A DNA stretch of 41,144 nt, from positions 1 to 41,144 of the forward strand of contig NZ_JAHOPF010000008.1 in the NCBI RefSeq assembly GCF_019038595.1. The letters are read 5' to 3'. The notes below the pieces were generated by a model, which was not told the origin of the DNA, ran no database searches, and saw nothing but the letters and a program-made list of their open reading frames with translations. The translations under genes were made by a program, and so were the position numbers. The stretch is from Kaistella soli. Lineage in GTDB: Bacteria > Bacteroidota > Bacteroidia > Flavobacteriales > Weeksellaceae. Shown here in pieces: positions 1 through 8,400 of this stretch (position 1 is the first letter of the stretch; every line of letters begins with the position of its first letter).

Positions 1-159
1 CAACATCAGAAATAAGCTTCTGGCGAGGGTTTTCGCAGTTATCAACAGACAGGAACCATATGTTAATTTGAGAAAGTATGCCGCTTAAAAAAATGAGATT
101 TTACTTGTTTTATACGATAGAATGCGGCAGCGGGGGCAAAATAAGATATTATTTTTAAA
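1..159. repeat. Cassette-boundary repeat, copy 1
   Basis: This is the first of three copies of a unit of about 159 bp. It begins CAACATCAGAAATAAGC, contains GCCGCTTAAAAAAATGAG, and ends with a GCGGCAGCGGGGGC block and an AT-rich tail (141-159). Copy 2 follows directly in the same orientation, and a third copy lies at 3276-3439. No convincing ORF crosses it. It may be the 5' edge of a further cassette lying beyond the window. Confidence 0.85.
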
Positions 160-300
160 CAACATCAGAAATAAGCTTCTAACAAGAGTTTTCGCAGTAA
201 TCAACAGACAGGAACCATATGTAAATTTGAGAAAGTATGCCGCTTAAAAAAATGAGATTTTACTTGTTTTATACGATAGAATGCGGGAGCGGGGGAAAAA
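160..300. repeat. Cassette-boundary repeat, copy 2
   Basis: This is a tandem copy of the unit at 1-159. It differs by scattered substitutions (for example TAACAAGAG for TGGCGAGGG) and ends in GCGGGAGCGGGGG. In the direction of transcription (minus) it lies just downstream of the immunity candidate at 398-874, the same relative position that copy 3 has to the immunity candidate at 3457-3987. Confidence 0.85.
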
Positions 301-328
301 ATCAATGCAACCACAACCATTATCGTTG

Positions 329-354
329 CTATCTATATTTTTCACAATAGATAG
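329..354 (-). terminator. Inverted repeat, possible terminator
   Basis: CTATCTAT (329-336) and ATAGATAG (347-354) form a perfect 8-bp stem around a 10-nt loop, about 45 bases beyond the stop of the minus-strand gene at 398-874. No long U-tract follows on the minus strand, so termination is only a guess. Confidence 0.4.
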
Positions 355-397
355 ATAATCGCGCTGCCTACTCATGTTAAAAGCTAATTTACTATTG

Positions 398-874
398 TTA
401 ATCAAATCTAAAATATTCTATAAAATATTTATTGTTTTTAAATTCCGGGTAAAAAGTAATTAACTCCAACAATGTTTTTTTTCTAAATTTTTCGTAAGCT
501 TTTTTAAAGTCTTTATATTTACAAGTTATATAATATAAATCGGAATTTACATCATGAATCTCTAAAGTATCATTTTCTTTGGAATAAATATAGCTTAAAT
601 TGTTACTGTAGTAATCTCCAGAAACTGTGAAAGTTTCATAATTCCCTGCATCAAGATAAGAAAAAAGGTTATCAAACTGCAATATGTAATCTAAAATTCC
701 AGTTTCAAGTAGCATGAAATTTCTTTTCTTTTTATCATAGTCAAAAAAAATATAAATACGACCATTACATATTCCTTTTAATTGATATAATTCATACTCT
801 TTATAATCAATTTGATTGTCTTGTGCTATTACAAATAAATCAATTTTATAATCAAAAAATATTTTATTCATCAT
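398..874 (-). CDS. Putative immunity protein of the distal orphan Rhs tip
   Basis: This 158-residue protein belongs to no family I can name. It is rich in aromatic and charged residues, has no signal peptide or membrane segment, and looks like a small cytosolic protein. Its ATG shares one base with the stop codon of the orphan toxin tip at 874-1959 (TAATG overlap), so the two are translationally coupled. That arrangement, repeated three more times nearby, is the basis for calling it an immunity protein; the function is inferred from position alone. It should bind and neutralise the C-terminal 196 residues of its neighbour. It is visibly more AT-rich than the RHS-core DNA, which is usual for exchanged toxin/immunity cassettes. 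Confidence 0.6.
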   Translation of the reverse strand: MMNKIFFDYKIDLFVIAQDNQIDYKEYELYQLKGICNGRIYIFFDYDKKKRNFMLLETGILDYILQFDNLFSYLDAGNYETFTVSGDYYSNNLSYIYSKENDTLEIHDVNSDLYYITCKYKDFKKAYEKFRKKTLLELITFYPEFKNNKYFIEYFRFD

Positions 875-1959
875 TACTTCTTTTTTGAGTTAGGAATTGG
901 GTATGCATTAATTACATTTCCAGCTTTATCTAGATACACTTGTAAAGTCTTCGTTTTTCTACCTTCGGAAGTAAATCCTATTACATCATCGAATGTGTGC
1001 GTAACATTATAATTATCTTTCCCTCCAAGGTGCTTTCCTTTCACTACTGCTTCCTGTACCAATTCTTTAACACTTCCAGAATTGCTCAAAGACTGCAAAA
1101 ATCTACTGGTTTTCTGCCCTTTTCGAGAATCAAAAAAATGCCCTTTTTCAATATGTTCAATTGCGGTTGAAATTTCTCCTCTATAGCTTATTTTTGCTCC
1201 CCATATTGGTTTTGTTATTTTTCTGACTACCTCTATTGCTTGATCGACTTTTCTAGCTGTACTGATCAAATTTTTACTTTCTCGCAGTTCGGATAATAAA
1301 GCCAAAGAAAGAATTCTTTCCCCCCAAGTTAGTTTGTTCCCTAAAGCATCCTTGCCGGCAAATCCTTCTACAATTCCTTTTATATCTCCAAATACAGGTG
1401 TGAAATTAATTAAAGTATTTGCTCCTGCGTTTCCCACATCTGCTGGCGGCGTCATAAAATAATTCTGCTTTCCATTAGGATCTACATAAATAACAGGATT
1501 TTGATAACAATAAATATAAGGGTTAAGGTTCCTATTGTTGAAGACTCCGCCGTTGTGCTGCCCATCCCCATAGAACTCGTCTTCCATTACAGGATTAAAG
1601 ACTGCCAGTGGGTCAACACTCAGCCAAATACTCGTCCTCGGATCATAATACCTTGCGCCGTAATAATAGAGCCCCGTAGCTTCATCTAACTCTTTACCAT
1701 TGTATTTGAACGGATTGTTGTATTCGTTATTGCTCTGCTCCATCAGCATTTCGCCAAAAGGCATATATTCATACCAGTTTGTGGTTTCTCCGCTTTGGTT
1801 CGTAATGACTGAGCCACTTCCCAAATGATCCGGGTGTACCCAATAGGTTTGGTAACGCTGCTCTTCAGGCTGCAGATCGGTCATGCAGTCATCCAGTTTA
1901 AACTGGTGCCAGAACGCACAGACGGTTCCGTTCAGCATCGCTGTTTCGTAACCCTTCAT
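874..1959 (-). CDS. Orphan Rhs C-terminal tip with pre-toxin domain
   Basis: This 361-residue protein is a headless piece of the Rhs giant at 5483-15724. Residues 1-165 are nearly identical to the end of its RHS core (YWVHPDHLGSGS, GLYYYGARYYDP, VDPNGKQ), and the DNA match continues upstream to about 1983. Residues 166-361 are unrelated to the parent tip. They open with a segment like the PT-TG pre-toxin domain (FGDIKGIVEGFAGKDALG and a WGERILSLAL helix). They end in a region with EHIEKGHFF and YNVTHTFDDVIGF that could be a small RNase fold of the EndoU/barnase type; this assignment is weak. There is no signal peptide and no obvious promoter, so it is probably a silent store that becomes active by recombination into the full-length gene. 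The start codon shown corresponds to an internal Met of the parent. Confidence 0.8.
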   Translation of the reverse strand: MKGYETAMLNGTVCAFWHQFKLDDCMTDLQPEEQRYQTYWVHPDHLGSGSVITNQSGETTNWYEYMPFGEMLMEQSNNEYNNPFKYNGKELDEATGLYYYGARYYDPRTSIWLSVDPLAVFNPVMEDEFYGDGQHNGGVFNNRNLNPYIYCYQNPVIYVDPNGKQNYFMTPPADVGNAGANTLINFTPVFGDIKGIVEGFAGKDALGNKLTWGERILSLALLSELRESKNLISTARKVDQAIEVVRKITKPIWGAKISYRGEISTAIEHIEKGHFFDSRKGQKTSRFLQSLSNSGSVKELVQEAVVKGKHLGGKDNYNVTHTFDDVIGFTSEGRKTKTLQVYLDKAGNVINAYPIPNSKKK

Positions 1960-2011
1960 AATTTTCTGGTAACAGATTTGCTTATTAAATTTGGAACATT
2001 AACCATGTTAG

Positions 2012-2413
2012 TTATAAATGTAAAAAAAAAGCATCTTCTTTTTTCCCAGCATCATCAATCATATCAATTGAAGTTTCAAAAATATTATCCAAAGTTTTTT
2101 TTGCATTATTAATACTCCATCCTCTTGAAACAAGTTTTTTAATCAAAGATTCTTCATTTATAGAAATTTTGTCATGATGAAACAATTTTCTTTCAAAAAT
2201 AAATTCCAATATAGATTTCATATTTTCAATTTCTTCGGTACTTAGATTAATTTTCCAACAGAATTTCTGACTATTATCTTCAGCAGGTTCATCATTCCAT
2301 ATTGCTTCTCCGCTTATAGAACCTTTAGATATTTTAACATTCTGTAATTCATTTACTCCGTAAAATGCTAAAAAAACTTCGATAAAAGACTTTACTACTT
2401 TATTTTCCTCCAT
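2012..2413 (-). CDS. Putative immunity protein of third Rhs tip
   Basis: This 133-residue cytosolic protein is from no family I recognise. It starts 14 bases inside the end of the orphan tip at 2400-3281, so the two genes overlap and should be co-translated. It has an N-terminal helical part (KVVKSFIEVFLAFYG), a central beta-like part (SGEAIWND, CWKINLS) and a helical C-terminus. Its role as the antidote for the preceding tip is inferred from position and overlap. About 30 bases beyond its stop the RHS-core homology of the next orphan tip starts, with no repeat between them, unlike the joint at 3276-3439. Confidence 0.6.
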   Translation of the reverse strand: MEENKVVKSFIEVFLAFYGVNELQNVKISKGSISGEAIWNDEPAEDNSQKFCWKINLSTEEIENMKSILEFIFERKLFHHDKISINEESLIKKLVSRGWSINNAKKTLDNIFETSIDMIDDAGKKEDAFFLHL

Positions 2414-3281
2414 TTTTTAATATTTTGACAGCATCTTCAGATAATTGAATATGTCTTGATTCAATTTTTTGTCCTAGTCCCTCCACTTGAACATGCGGTT
2501 TCCAACCTCCTTTTACAGGCTCTAAGTCATATCTTAATTTTCCTCCAAATTTTTCAACTATTTTTTCAAATTTTTTCAAAGCATTTATATTAAGTTCGGA
2601 ATCAGCTTTAGAAATCATTCTTACTAAACTTTTAAATTCTTTAATATCTTTTATACGTGGTATATTCGTCAGTGTACTTCCTACCGCATACATCTCCAAA
2701 ACGGCACTTAAAGGGGCCAATAATACAGGTTGTGTTTCTTCACTCGCCCACGTTCTTCTTGCCACTTCCTTAGTAGCATCCCAGGCGGAGATGTGTTCAG
2801 TTTCTTTCAGATAATGCTTTCCGTAAGCTTCAACAGTTTTTCCCGGTGCAGACGCACCAACATATGATTTCACCACATACTTATTGTTATTATCATATAC
2901 ATTTACAACTGAACCGTATTGCATATTTGCTCCCTGAGAGGTAAACTCAAAATACCTTTTCCCATTTGCATCGATTTTTGAATTAAAGTAATTCTGTTTT
3001 CCGTTGGGGTCTACATAATTTATAGGATTCTGATAAGTATAAATATAAGGATTTAGGTTTCTAGAATTATACACTCCGCCGTTGTGTTGCCCATCACCGT
3101 AGAACTCAGTTTCCGTCACAGGATTATAAACCGCTAGCGGGTCTACAGAGAGCCATATACTCGTTTTTGGATCATAATACCTTGCTCCGTAGTAATAAAG
3201 CCCAGTCGCTTCATCTAGCTCTTTACCATTATATTTGAACGGATTGTTGTATTCATTATTGCTCTGCTCCATCAGCGGCAA
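2400..3281 (-). CDS. Orphan Rhs C-terminal tip, third cassette
   Basis: Residues 1-96 match the last part of the RHS core of the giant gene (from LMEQSNNEYNN to VDPNGKQ), and residues 97-293 are a different toxin candidate. The frame opens at a TTG, with the first ATG at Met4, because homology starts abruptly at a junction with repeat copy 3; a natural start codon may not exist. The tip has a beta-rich entry (YFEFTSQGANMQYGSVV), a helical middle, and an end with GGWKPHVQVEGLGQ and SRHIQLSEDA. Conserved-looking histidines in such a terminal domain are typical of nuclease tips, but I cannot assign a family. It is probably silent unless recombined behind the full Rhs head. Confidence 0.7.
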   Translation of the reverse strand: MPLMEQSNNEYNNPFKYNGKELDEATGLYYYGARYYDPKTSIWLSVDPLAVYNPVTETEFYGDGQHNGGVYNSRNLNPYIYTYQNPINYVDPNGKQNYFNSKIDANGKRYFEFTSQGANMQYGSVVNVYDNNNKYVVKSYVGASAPGKTVEAYGKHYLKETEHISAWDATKEVARRTWASEETQPVLLAPLSAVLEMYAVGSTLTNIPRIKDIKEFKSLVRMISKADSELNINALKKFEKIVEKFGGKLRYDLEPVKGGWKPHVQVEGLGQKIESRHIQLSEDAVKILKNGGK

Positions 3282-3439
3282 AATAAGATATTAGTTTTTA
3301 AACAACATCAGAAACAAGCTTCTAACAAGAGTTTTCGCAGTAATCCAACAGACAGGAACCATATGTAAATTTGAGAAAGTATGCCGCTTAAAAAAATGAG
3401 ATTTTTACTTGTTTTTTACGATAGAATGTGGGAGCTGGG
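3276..3439. repeat. Cassette-boundary repeat, copy 3
   Basis: The AT-rich tail of the repeat (3276-3302) and its main body (3303-3439, beginning CAACATCAGAAACAAGC) match the units at 1-159 and 160-300 in the same orientation, with a few indels. It fills exactly the space between the immunity candidate at 3457-3987 and the RHS-core start of the next orphan tip, so it marks a cassette joint. Confidence 0.85.
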
Positions 3440-3456
3440 CCAATTTCTACAACCAA

Positions 3457-3987
3457 TCATTGTTGTGTCTCTACCCAGCCCCTTGCATGCACTATGCTAT
3501 CAACAATATGTTGTGTATTAGCCAATGGCTTTATCAAACCATCTTTTTCTATAATTTCGTCTACCTTTCCTACGAATCGAAAATCACAGCTATATCCAAA
3601 ACCCTCCTTATCGGAAAAAAATCCTGAGAAAGTATAAACTTTATTTTCATCTGTTCCTTCTCCATGATATTTAGAATAATAATAATCTTTAATCAATGTT
3701 AGTCTATTATTTTTATCCAGGAAATACACTTCTTCCTTAAATGATACATCCAACTGTTGTTCAAATTGTGAAAATAAAACACCAGAGGTAGGAATTCTAT
3801 AAACTCTTTTACCTACTTTATTTATTTCTTTAGGTACACCGTCTTTTTGATTATAAAATATAATAATATAATTCTTGCTAAAGCCTTTCGGTAAATAAAT
3901 ATCACAATCTTTACCTCTCTTTTCTGTACAAGAGGCAAGACAAACCACTAATAAAGCAAGTAATATGGATTTATTTAGCTTTTCCAT
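3457..3987 (-). CDS. Lipoprotein, putative immunity of second Rhs tip
   Basis: This 176-residue protein has a short charged N-terminus, a hydrophobic stretch (SILLALLVVCLA) and a lipobox LASC with Cys20, so it should be a lipoprotein exported across the inner membrane. The mature part (YLPKGFSKNYIIIFYNQKDG, YRIPTSGVLF) resembles the DUF6843 family of small lipoproteins; I am moderately sure of this. It starts 17 bases inside the end of the orphan tip at 3971-4927, so the two are coupled. An exported antidote suggests that the paired toxin acts in the periplasm or at the membrane, unlike the other cassettes here, whose immunity candidates are cytosolic. Confidence 0.7.
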   Translation of the reverse strand: MEKLNKSILLALLVVCLASCTEKRGKDCDIYLPKGFSKNYIIIFYNQKDGVPKEINKVGKRVYRIPTSGVLFSQFEQQLDVSFKEEVYFLDKNNRLTLIKDYYYSKYHGEGTDENKVYTFSGFFSDKEGFGYSCDFRFVGKVDEIIEKDGLIKPLANTQHIVDSIVHARGWVETQQ

Positions 3988-4927
3988 AATTGTCTATTTT
4001 CAAAGATTTCCCATTACTGCTGGCTCCAATAATCTTGTTCTTCTTATCGAAGATTATTTTAGCGTCAATAGATTGCATAGGAGTGTTTTTACTACCACCT
4101 AAAAGATACGGGCCGATTTCCGGGTCAATGTTAGGCCCAGATACCCCTATCATAACCGCATTACCGTATGAATCCGACACATAAGTTTCATTTGAAGGAA
4201 ATTTATCCCCATATACCGTACCAGATATACCTACAATTTTATTTCCATTAGTTCCTTCTTTTGTTGTAATTGTTAAATTAGATTTTGTATCTATATCAAA
4301 AGACCCTTTAGCTAAAGCATTATTACCATAATTATGAGTATAAATTGACATACTATTACTACTATCAAAGAAGTTATCTAAACTAAACCAATTTTTCCTT
4401 GCTATAAACTTCGATGGAGAAGATTTACTTTCACCGGTGGTGAGGTTTGTAGTAGTTGCAGCCATCATTGACATCGAAGTAATTGTCCGACTATCCATAT
4501 TTATTTTTGCTTTCCCTCCTATCCTATATGAAGCATTTGGATCAGTACTATAATTCGTTCTATCTCCCTTCCACTTATCCATAATTCCATAGGCACTTCC
4601 GAATATCGGAGGTGCGAAGCTTCTAGTATTTAGAAAAAACGTTTGCTTACCATTAGGATCTACATAAACAATTGGATTCTGATAAGTATAAATATAAGGA
4701 TTTAGGTTTCCAGAATTATACACTCCGCCGTTGTGTTGCCCATCACCGTAGAACTCGGTTTCCATTACAGGATTGTAAACCGCTAGCGGGTCGACACTCA
4801 GCCAAATGCTCGTCTTCGGATCATAATACCTTGCTCCGTAATAATAGAGCCCCGTAACTTCATCTAACTCTTTACCATTGTATTTGAACGGATTGTTGTA
4901 TGCAGTATTACTCTGCTCCATCAGCAT
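3971..4927 (-). CDS. Orphan Rhs C-terminal tip, second cassette
   Basis: Residues 1-95 match the end of the RHS core of the giant gene, from MLMEQSN to VDPNGKQ. Homology breaks immediately upstream of the ATG, where a hairpin-rich joint begins. Residues 96-318 form a distinct tip rich in Ser, Thr, Asn and Gly with alternating beta-like segments (SITTMS-type runs, GSFDIDTKSNLTITTKEG, NKIVGISGTVYGDKF). No catalytic signature of a nuclease or peptidase is visible. Because its antidote is a lipoprotein, an extracytoplasmic target is plausible. It lacks a signal peptide and most of the Rhs shell, so on its own it should not be delivered. Confidence 0.75.
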   Translation of the reverse strand: MLMEQSNTAYNNPFKYNGKELDEVTGLYYYGARYYDPKTSIWLSVDPLAVYNPVMETEFYGDGQHNGGVYNSGNLNPYIYTYQNPIVYVDPNGKQTFFLNTRSFAPPIFGSAYGIMDKWKGDRTNYSTDPNASYRIGGKAKINMDSRTITSMSMMAATTTNLTTGESKSSPSKFIARKNWFSLDNFFDSSNSMSIYTHNYGNNALAKGSFDIDTKSNLTITTKEGTNGNKIVGISGTVYGDKFPSNETYVSDSYGNAVMIGVSGPNIDPEIGPYLLGGSKNTPMQSIDAKIIFDKKNKIIGASSNGKSLKIDNYGKAK

Positions 4928-5011
4928 TTCTACTTACCCACACCCACAACAACTGTGACGGTTGTAGTTCTGCCCACACGATGCAATCGTGCGGGAGCGG
5001 GGGTGAGGTTC
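4928..5011. other. Cassette joint with GC-rich hairpin
   Basis: Between the first immunity candidate and the second tip lies a non-coding joint. It holds a hairpin with arms CCCACACGAT (4973-4982) and ATCGTGCGGG (4986-4995), paired at 9 of 10 positions around a GCA loop, followed by GAGCGGGGG. The GCGGGAGCGGGGG string is the same as that ending repeat copy 2 (about 284-296), so this joint may be the remnant of a fourth copy or a recombination site. Confidence 0.6.
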
Positions 5012-5476
5012 TTACATTGCTTCCAATACTAATATTTTACTCTTATAAATTTCAACCAACCTATTTTCTGTAATATCCTCCTCCAAATAAAATGGTTTAT
5101 CTATAACATCTGATATTGATGAAACAAAATCTATAACTTTCTTTAAATTTCCATCATTTAAAACATCCTCATAAATAACATCAAAGTCTAAATCATTTAT
5201 TCCATTAAAATAACAGTTGACTTTAATGGTTTCCAAATCAATTACTGACATATAGCCATTTTCTGTATTTCCATTCCAAAAATGTAATAACAAATCATAG
5301 TTAATTTTTTCGTATTCCTGATTTGAAACATATTCTTTAAAAACGACACTATAGGTATTATTTATATATGATATTAATTTTCTCCAATTTTCAATGGACA
5401 AATCATACGCTCCTATGTTAATAAAATATTTATTATCAATTTTCTCAATTACTTTTCTTACTGATTCTAAAGTCAT
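5012..5476 (-). CDS. Putative immunity protein of full-length Rhs toxin
   Basis: This 154-residue protein starts six bases after the stop of the giant Rhs gene and is in the same transcription unit. It has no signal peptide, is acidic, and shows alternating helix and strand (VRKVIEKIDNKYFINIG, YDLLLHFWNGN, DLDFDVIYEDVL). I do not recognise a family. Position directly behind a full-length toxin gene makes it the cognate antidote of the last 211 residues of that protein. A cytosolic antidote fits a toxin that acts in the cytoplasm, such as a nuclease. Confidence 0.65.
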   Translation of the reverse strand: MTLESVRKVIEKIDNKYFINIGAYDLSIENWRKLISYINNTYSVVFKEYVSNQEYEKINYDLLLHFWNGNTENGYMSVIDLETIKVNCYFNGINDLDFDVIYEDVLNDGNLKKVIDFVSSISDVIDKPFYLEEDITENRLVEIYKSKILVLEAM

Positions 5477-5482
5477 AACATT

Positions 5483-8400
5483 TTATTTTTTAAGCACTTT
5501 CTGAACATTATTTATATCCCTTTTACCAAGCTCTCTAAATCCACCAAACCCCCCTTGTCTATTAACATTAAACCCTCTACCAGTTGCCTTATCATAAAAA
5601 GTTTTAGTTCCATTCTTTTCTAAATCTATCATTGGCTTAGAAGTAACAATATCATTTACGATTTTCATTGCATCATCAGTTGCGGTTTTTCCTGAATATA
5701 TTACATTTTCAAAACTACTTCCTGCTCTTCCTGCGTGCTTTTGTAAAGCTCTACCAATGGCTGACATCCCATTTTTTGATGAGGCTAACATAGAATTTAA
5801 CAATTTCCCTGCGTCCGGAATAAATCTATTTGATATTTTAGATGATATATTACCCAGTAATGGACCAACTATTTTTCCAACTCCTCCTCCTATAAGTGTT
5901 CCTGCAGAAGTATCTACAGCCTCATGTATGAACCTATTATCGGCACCATTATATGATTTTTTTTCAACAAAATAATCAGCATCTCCACCAAACCAGCTAT
6001 TAATTTTATTTGCAACTATAGCAGGCGTATTGGTTGTGTTTTGATAGTAACTTCCGCCTCTAATTGTTACAACTTGAGACATATCATTATCATCATGCCT
6101 AGTCGCATAGGATTCAGTTTGTTTCCCGTTCGGGTCAATATATCTGGTAGGATTCTGGTAAGTATAAATATAAGGATTCAAGTTACCAGAGTTGAACACT
6201 CCGCCGTTGTGCTGCCCATCACCATAGAACTCACTCTCCATTACAGGATTATAAACAGCTAATGGGTCAACAGATAACCAAATACTCGTCTTCGGGTCAT
6301 AATACCTTGCTCCGTAATAATAGAGCCCAGTCGCTTCATCTAATTCTTTACCATTGTATTTGAACGGATTGTTGTATTCGTTATTGCTCTGCTCCATCAG
6401 CATTTCACCAAAAGGCATATATTCATACCAGTTCGTGGTTTCTCCGCTTTGGTTCGTAATGACTGAGCCACTTCCCAAATGATCCGGGTGTACCCAATAG
6501 GTTTGGTAACGCTGTTCTTCAGGCTGCAGATCGGTCATGCAGTCATCCAGTTTAAACTGGTGCCAGAACGCACAGACGGTTCCGTTCAGCATGGCTGTTT
6601 CGTAACCCTTCATAATTTTCTGGTAACAAATCTGATTTCTCGAACGGAAAAACTGATCCGCCTGAATAAGAACCTCCATACTGCAGTCTTCTTCTGATTC
6701 ACGCACCGGGGCTGTATCAGGCAGTGGATTAGGCCACTCAATTCTTGGTAATCCAGCATTTAATGCCATGTCGTCCACCTCCTGCTGTAAGACTCCCGAC
6801 AGCTTTTGCAGGTCATGGTTTTCAGGAGACATAAAAAGATGACCCGGTGTTTCTGCCACCCTTGCTGCAACTTTATTGCTGCCTATATAATAATGTTTGC
6901 TGACCTGACGGTCGTTGGCCACCACATACCCGTTTGGATAATAGGTGTAATCTCCCATCACCGTAGGGCCCGGACGGGTGTTAAGGTTTCCGTCTTTAAA
7001 CAGCGTTCTCGAAGCGCCTTCGCTTTTAAGGGCCCGCTGCCCCTCTTCATCATATACATAATGGTGGAGGGCTCTGTCTTCACTGATGCCCTGCAGCCTG
7101 TTTTGCGCATCCCAGAATAGCTGTCTCTCGTTGGCCATTCCCGAATCCTCCAAAATAATCTCACCCGGAGTACCGTGTCTAAGTTCCACCTTTGTCATAT
7201 TGCCGTTGGCATCGTAGGTATAATTTTCACTTGTAGGATAAATCACAATATTATAACCGGTCCGGCAGTCCCAAGGGGTTGTAAAGGCTGCACTCTCATT
7301 GGGAGAGTGAAATTCAACGGATGAAACCGCATTGGGATGATTTCTGTCCTCATACTGATAAACTGCTTTATAGCCTTCGGCCGCCGGGTTTTCACACAAT
7401 GCCGCTGTCTGATACGTTTTCCATCGGGAATTTTTATTGGCAATGCCATGCATGTCGGTATAGTCCATTTCGAGCTGATAATACTTCTTCTCCTCTTTCC
7501 CGATTGCCTTGATCACAGAATTCCGCAGCCTGTTGAAACCGTCATACTGGAAAGTTTTCTCTGTGGCCACCGAAATATCATTCACGACATCGGTACCATG
7601 CATTGGCACTGTTGTATTAATGCTGCTGATATTGGCATCTTTATCAAAAAGGTACCTGTTTTTTCTGATGTCGGAGGTGGTGCCTACAAGAACCAACTCC
7701 TGTAAACGGCCCCAGACATCGTAACTGTATTGGGTTTTGGTTCCGTTTCCTGCAGTAATTTCTCTGGTCTGCTCATTATAATCATAAAGGATATTTGTGA
7801 CAATCGGTTCCAAGTCCGGACTTTCAGCGGCTTTACTCTTAATATTGTCTAACAGTCCGAAAGGTGTATAATTGTAGAATACTTCTTCACTGTCGGGATA
7901 GGTAATTTTATTGATCCGGTTGTAGGTATCATAGACGAAATTGGTTTTGAAAACTTTGGGAGCCACATTTGGCGCTACCATCACTCTCTTATTCTCAATA
8001 ATCTGCCCCTGCGCGCTGTACCTGTACATCTGAATCCCCGTATGGTCTGTCATTTTAATAAGTCGACCAGCTCCGAAATCGGTGGCATGGCGGTCACCGT
8101 ATTCATAGGTGACCTGATACTGAGGATATCTGATCCCGGTTAATCTGTTGAATTTATAGGTATATCTGATCTTCTGGTTCAGATCTCTTAATACCGCATT
8201 ATCCGAATATATCAAATTATTATTTAAATCATACTCATAAGTGGAAGTTCCAGCATCGGGATGGGTCTGACTGATTCGTCGTCCCAGCTGGTCGTAGCCG
8301 TACACAATGCTGTTACTGTTCTGATCTTTCACCTCTGTTAACTGGTTGAGGAGGTCGTAAGAATAACTGGTCCACAACGTTTTCTGATCACCGACCTGTT

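Noticed and set aside
1..300. Tandem repeat considered as a CRISPR array
   Set aside because: The units are about 159 bp long and near-identical throughout, without short repeats and unique spacers, and there are no cas genes.
6806..7120. Plus-strand ORF of 104 codons opposite the Rhs gene
   Set aside because: It lies wholly inside the strongly coding RHS frame on the other strand and has no domain or start signal. The same holds for the other plus-strand frames across 5700-15700.
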